DNA of 64,000 nucleotides, from NCBI GenBank assembly GCA_030248215.1, contig JASANG010000265.1, forward strand, positions 16,901 through 80,900, in the 5' to 3' direction. The notes under the pieces were generated by a model. It searched no databases. It was not told the DNA's origin and worked only from the letters and a program-made list of their open reading frames with translations. Positions 58,990 through 64,000 of the stretch are shown piece after piece. Source of the DNA: Enoplolaimus lenunculus. Its lineage: Eukaryota; Nematoda; Enoplea; Enoplida; Thoracostomopsidae. The translations under genes and the position numbers were made by a program. Each line of letters begins with the position of its first letter. Position 1 is the stretch's first letter.

Positions 58990-60998
58990 GCTAAATGATC
59001 GATAAATACTTTATACTCTAAAATTTTATCTAAATTTATGAATGAGGCGCGGTGCGGTCGTGGTACAGAAAAGTATGACGCAATCCTAAACACCCTGAAC
59101 CGTAAGGGGTAAGTACTGCTAAAAGACGACGTAGTTTACACATTTGATTTCTAGCTTCCAGTTTCAGTTTGGATACTGCAAACGTCGAAATCATGACTCT
59201 TCGTCGTCCTACACTTCTTCGATCAACAGCTTGTAATCCGAAAAATCGTCAATCCGACAATTCGTCAGCTACCATTATGATTAGGCTTAGAACTACGCTT
59301 GGTTTGTGCTTAGGCTTATTCCGGCGGCAAGTTTTCGGGTAACGAATTGTCGTAGATTCGTTAACGTTACAGCAGGACGTAAGATTAGTCAATAGCAAAA
59401 GACAGTTGGTTTTCATTACCAGTTTCAGTAGTTCATGATATAGCTTGCACTACCGAGCGAGCAATGGTGTTGTCATTAAAACGGCACGCGGAGCTTTTAG
59501 CAGAACCTCCGTTCGCTGGTGGTATTCTTGGGACCTTTGGTAATAAAAGCAAAAAGGTTTGCTCAAGCGGCAGCAATGGGCATAGTTCACCCAATCTATA
59601 TAGGGGAGGTACAGAGACGTATAGAGCACAGAGTGACTATTAAGAAAGCTTTTCTTCGTCGAAGTTTATATCGTTCACGAAGCTAAAACGAACCAGTATA
59701 TATATAGCTGGTATCAAACGAGGGTAAGCTTCTGGTTTAAAGTATGAGGTGAAAAATCTCAACGATACTTGTGGGTATTTCGCATGAATCTAAGACTAAA
59801 CCAAATATATGAGCCTAAATCTGTTAACATTCCACCAAAGCAGCCAGCCAGTAGTATTTGTGGTCTAATAGGGTGGGTTTTCCCGGGTATATAAGGGCTT
59901 TTACTTTGACAAGAACGGTATGGCCGGTTTAGTATACAAAAATACAATTGGAAGGCATGAAGCATATATATCAATATATATGCATTATAAAATGCAACGA
60001 AATTAAACCCTTTTGCCATGCTTATAGTCATACACTGTGGCATGTTTGACGGGGTGCATATGTGCGCATATGAGAGAAACTATATCCCTTTAATATATAG
60101 TCTTAGTCGCCAAAAAGGTTGCATATATAAGCTTATGTATTTGCGCGACACGAAACCGTTCTCAGATATATATTTTAGTTTTCTCGATTTTAACGAAACA
60201 CCACACCGCTTGGTTGTTGTATTCTTATTCTGTCGCAGCAAACGCGAGAAATAGTTCTGCAGTATGCGACTGTCGCAATTTCGTTTGAATCGTCATTTTT
60301 ACGGGGGGATATGCGGTGCAAAGTATACAGTCCTGAACACCTGCCCCCACCTTGCCACAAGCTTAAGTTGAGGTTTAGGTTTGAATTTTAGAAAAGTATT
60401 ACCTAAAGCCGAAGCTTTTGCCAAAATCTTAAATTTTAGAAGAAACAGTACTTACCAGACGCCAATGTATGCACCACTCGTATTCAAAACGATAAAGCTC
60501 AAAACGTTTGAAGCTCACATTTATGTCACACGCTTACATGTGCTTTTCTTTAAGCTCTAAGTACCGTACCCCCTGTAAAACCATCACAATCGATTTGCGT
60601 GTGTCTTTCGCTATATATAGCGCTTATGGCTTCGGCGTTCTTGTATTGTCGCATAACCAGACCAAGGACGGACTCAACGGTGGGTGACAAGGCTAAACAA
60701 GCCATCCCTGGTTGAGTAGATTATTTTACTGAACACTTTAAAATTTCATTAGCCGACGTTTGTAAATTCGCGTGTATTAACTCAAATTCTTTAATTCATC
60801 CCTCTAAAAACCTTAGATTTGCTTCAAATAATATACACATAGCGAAATTATAAAGCTTCGTCTACTTTAGCTGCGTATGTCACAAGCTCTACTTTAGTGT
60901 TTCACAAAAATGCCGCCACTTTACGCGTGTCCGGTACACATTTAAAGACCTCGCATTGACCTTTATACCAATAATAAGCTTTAAATCGAAACCACCTG

Positions 60999-61196
60999 CA
61001 CTGCAAAAAATGGTGAGTCAAATTGACTCTCTCCGAAATATGCCTTTGCTGACTGCACAAACTGAGTCAAAATTCGGCGCCGCCTGAGTCAAATTCGACT
61101 CAATTTGACTCTGGTGGAGTCGGACTTTGACTAAGTTTGTTTAGTCAGGAAAACCCTATTTCGGAGAGAGTCAATTTGACTCACTATTTTTCTGTG
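60999..61196. mobile_element. hairpin MITE copy 5 (GACTC family)
   Basis: Full-length hairpin in the intergenic region beyond the zinc-finger gene. Confidence 0.88.
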
Positions 61197-61583
61197 TAGG
61201 TTTACTACTGTTTCATGGATCAAGTCTAAATATCACACAAATACCAGAACTGTTCAAAAACAAAGTGAAAATCAGTGTAATAAGCTGGTGTCTAAAATAA
61301 CGGTGTCTTCTAAGCTAATAGTTGACGTACGTTGTTAACGTAGAAAATCAACTTAATTTATGAAATATAAGTCGGTTTATATTGCAAAATGATCTTATAC
61401 TTAAAAGCAGATGCCACACTTTTAAAAGCTCAGTAACGTTTTTGGAGTTTCTACAATTTCGACAAAAATCTTATCGACAACTAAAACGGAAACGGATACA
61501 GACTTTTACAAAATAGCGTTCTGTTAACTTTTCTGCAGCGCAAAACATGACCCTATCACTGTTCATGTGTACTAAGAAACGTA

Positions 61584-61779
61584 CACTGTAAAAAATGGAG
61601 AGTCAAATTGACTCTCTCGGAAATAGCCTTTTCCTGACTACACAAACTGAGTCAAATTTGACTCCGCCAGAGTCAAATTCGATTCACTGTTGACTCTGGC
61701 GGAGTCAAATTGGACTCAGTTTGTGTGTCAAGAAAAGCCTGTTTCCGAGAGAGTTAATTTGACTCCCTTTTTTACAGTG
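61584..61779. mobile_element. hairpin MITE copy 6 (GACTC family)
   Basis: Full-length hairpin, 390 bases from the previous copy, with CACTGTAAAAAATGG at one end. Confidence 0.88.
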
Positions 61780-62077
61780 TATACACAAACGAATGATGTC
61801 TTGCATATGGGAAACCGAACAAGCGTTGATTTTTACCGGAGTAAATCGCTCTAAACAAAACTTGGGTTATTGAAGAAAAAAATGACTAAAAAAACAACAG
61901 AGATGGGCGTTGTTCAAAAGGTTCAAAACAGTTGAATCAACTAAAAATAACCTACATTCACAATAAGAATTACATTTATACTTAAACACAAACTTTTGCC
62001 TGCGATTCGCTCAATCAGTTTTAGTTCTGCTGGCTCGACCGCAACAGACATTGGTAGGCTCGTACTCAAATAGCACA

Positions 62078-62233
62078 TGCCCGTAGCCAGCCAACCTTGG
62101 GGGGACTAAAAATTTTTCAGGAGGGGCATTTTAAAGCTATCAGTGACTTACAAGCAAGGTTGAAAATCTTCTAGGGAGGCCAAAATTTTTCCAGGGGGAG
62201 CTAAACCCCCTGCCCCCCCTTGGCTACTGGTCC
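62078..62233. mobile_element. GGCCCGTAG-type MITE copy, inverted core
   Basis: ATGCCCGTAGCCAGCC to CTTGGCTACTGG with the core in the opposite direction; shows the ends are inverted repeats. Confidence 0.75.
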
Positions 62234-62681
62234 GAAACAGCAACATAGATATTAAGATACCAGGTTAGGTTTATAGACTCAATTACACTTTGCTTTTGTG
62301 TCGACCAAAGTTATAGGCTGCGTTTAACGCAGCTAACATTTTCTATACACGTTCTAAGCAATAGATTCAGTTGAACATGATAAGACGTTTCACTTCAAAT
62401 AGAAACGCTTTCTCTAAACGTACTATATGCTCGCGAGACAAACGTTACAGCAACGTGCATTTCAAACGGAACACATGGCATACGTTTTAGAAGAATGTGA
62501 TATATTTTAGGAAATAGGGTATTAAATGGTTTTTCACCATACTCTGTTCTGAGAACAAAACCAAATGCGACATAACTCGAAAGCTGTGCTTGTATCCCAA
62601 TTAATTATAGAATGGGTGGATTCTGTTTGGAACACCTTCGTTGTGGAATTTGTTGTTCGAGTACAGTACAGGAAATGTATA

Positions 62682-62830
62682 CACAGTAAATTCCAATGAG
62701 TTGACTAATCAATTCAGCTAGCGAGTTTTAGTTATTTTTGAGTTAATGTCAGTAAACATTAACTCGCTCTGAAATGAGCTGATTCTCACTCTGATTTGAG
62801 TTGATTCCGGGTGAGTTGAGCTCATCCTAG
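62682..62830. mobile_element. partial copy of the CACTGTAAATTCC element
   Basis: Begins CACAGTAAATTCCAATGAGT and shares GAGTTGATTCCGGG with 4423-4666; the right end is not clear. Confidence 0.45.
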
Positions 62831-64000
62831 AATATTTAGATTTAGGCAAAGAGAAGCACGAACCAAAACGTATATATTTGCAGCACATTAAATTTTTCAA
62901 AAAGACATGTGCAGATGTATATACAGTCTGGTTTAGATTTCCACCATTACCATTTCCATATGCTACGGGACACAAATTTTTACGTCAAGTTACCTGGCAT
63001 ATGCGCAGGTAAACATAAATATAACTTAGAAACCCCAGAGCCGCAGCCCTAGGAGTGTTATGCCATACATTTATCTGATCTTGGGACTGAACAATTATAT
63101 ATAGCTATATAGTATGTATAACTGAGAAAATTCCTTTCAAAGATCTAAACTTGTTTGTATTAGCGTTTTCTAACGGGCGATTTGTGTTACTCATATGGCC
63201 TCGACTGCACTAGTAAGTTTTCATTAAAATATGGAATTCTGATTCCTTACAGTTGGCATTGTTCAAAACGAAACTAAAGAATCAGCATGTTTCATTCAAA
63301 TTGTTATAGTGGAACCGTGATGTTAAGACAAGAAGCCAGTGCCGCCGTTTGTTATAACGACTGTGGTGAACCTTGTAGCGTTGCGCAAAACAAACGATGC
63401 CCGCAGTAGCTCAATGTGAGATAGGAAACGACTAAAACCTTTGCTGCATGGGAAGCGACGGCAATGTTGTTGTCGCCGCCGCTATACGACAGGCAAAATG
63501 GCATTTCTGAGCGCTAAACCTCCTCTCACACACAGCTATATCGCACATCACAGAAAGAGAATATTTAGTGCTTCTGATCTAAAAGAGATAAGACTCGAAA
63601 AAGCATACAATAGCTCTGAACTAGCAGCAGTAGCAACTCTTGCGTGCTGCCTGTGTACGTGTGGTTCGAAGGCTTAAACCCGTTAGCTTCGCCTACTACT
63701 GCACCCGGCCGAGGTCCTTATTTTGCACGAATGACAAAAATATATAAAGCTTTGTTTCTGGTTTCATATACGTTTGTTGTCGTGGATAGGGTAGGTAGGT
63801 ATTCAGCAGAACGACCTAAAAGTACGGGTGTGTGTGTGTGATGGTGATCTTATGTAGGAAATAAAACGTCCCCAATCCAAACATAAAAATAAGTTTCCAA
63901 TGGTCTGAAAACAGAAAGAGACCTATGCAAATTGTGGTTTATAATTCGCGCGGTACGACTATTCCATCATTTTATTTATTGACTCTGCTTATACTTTGCA

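Larger units (their letters stand above)
58990..64000. other. region upstream of the zinc-finger gene, no gene recognised
   Basis: AT-rich with TATATA stretches (59690-60200), two GACTC hairpins and a GGCCCGTAG MITE. A 78-codon plus-strand frame ending at 63677 and others have no recognisable feature. Untranslated exons and promoter of the zinc-finger gene may lie at its left edge. Confidence 0.5.

Noticed and set aside
63436-63677. 78-codon plus-strand frame
   Set aside because: Cys/Arg-rich by composition, no domain, no splice or promoter support.

Overview
The window is animal nuclear DNA. It is AT-rich, full of small transposons, and carries three intron-rich protein-coding genes that could be assembled exon by exon with matching splice phases. 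Liprin-beta restricts it to animals. Degenerate TTAGGC/GCCTAA strings, the nematode telomere motif, recur inside an interspersed repeat family. Together with the low GC this makes a nematode or nematode-like invertebrate possible, but it is not proof.

Layout. (1) 2411-26407, minus strand: a complete liprin-beta gene (PPFIBP1/2 type), 20 coding exons, about 1104 residues. It has an N-terminal region, a coiled coil, a Ser/Pro-rich linker and three SAM domains. A 397-codon exon at 20321-21511 looks like a second, internal first exon that would give a longer-headed isoform. The last intron but one holds a 50-bp satellite. (2) 26408-34451: an intergenic stretch between two divergent genes. It contains a 925-codon intronless GC-richer ORF (29661-32438) that looks like a gag-type gene, followed by a purine tract and an LTR-like block. 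I treat this as the remains of an LTR element with no pol visible. (3) 34452-52149, plus strand: a complete POLD1 gene, catalytic subunit of DNA polymerase delta, 25 exons, 1100 residues, with all exonuclease, polymerase and cysteine-cluster residues intact. Intron 2 holds a hAT-like element, intron 16 holds SINE-like pieces, and intron 17 holds an antisense jockey-like LINE. Intron 17 also appears to use a GC donor and contains an in-frame 33-base potential exon. (4) 54535-58989, minus strand, convergent with POLD1: a 4-exon gene for a six-finger C2H2 protein of about 1095 residues with very long Asn and Gln runs. (5) 58990-64000 and 1-2410: no gene recognised, mostly small transposons.

POLD1 acts in replication and proofreading, liprin-beta at cell cortex and synapse scaffolds, and the zinc-finger protein probably in the nucleus. 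Nothing suggests that they work together, and the cluster looks like ordinary gene neighbourhood. The most unusual signals are the POLD1 GC-donor/microexon arrangement next to the catalytic YGDTDS motif, the internal liprin-beta promoter/first exon, the gag-like ORF between two divergent genes, the transposon family with telomere-like internal repeats, and the ordered A/B satellite.
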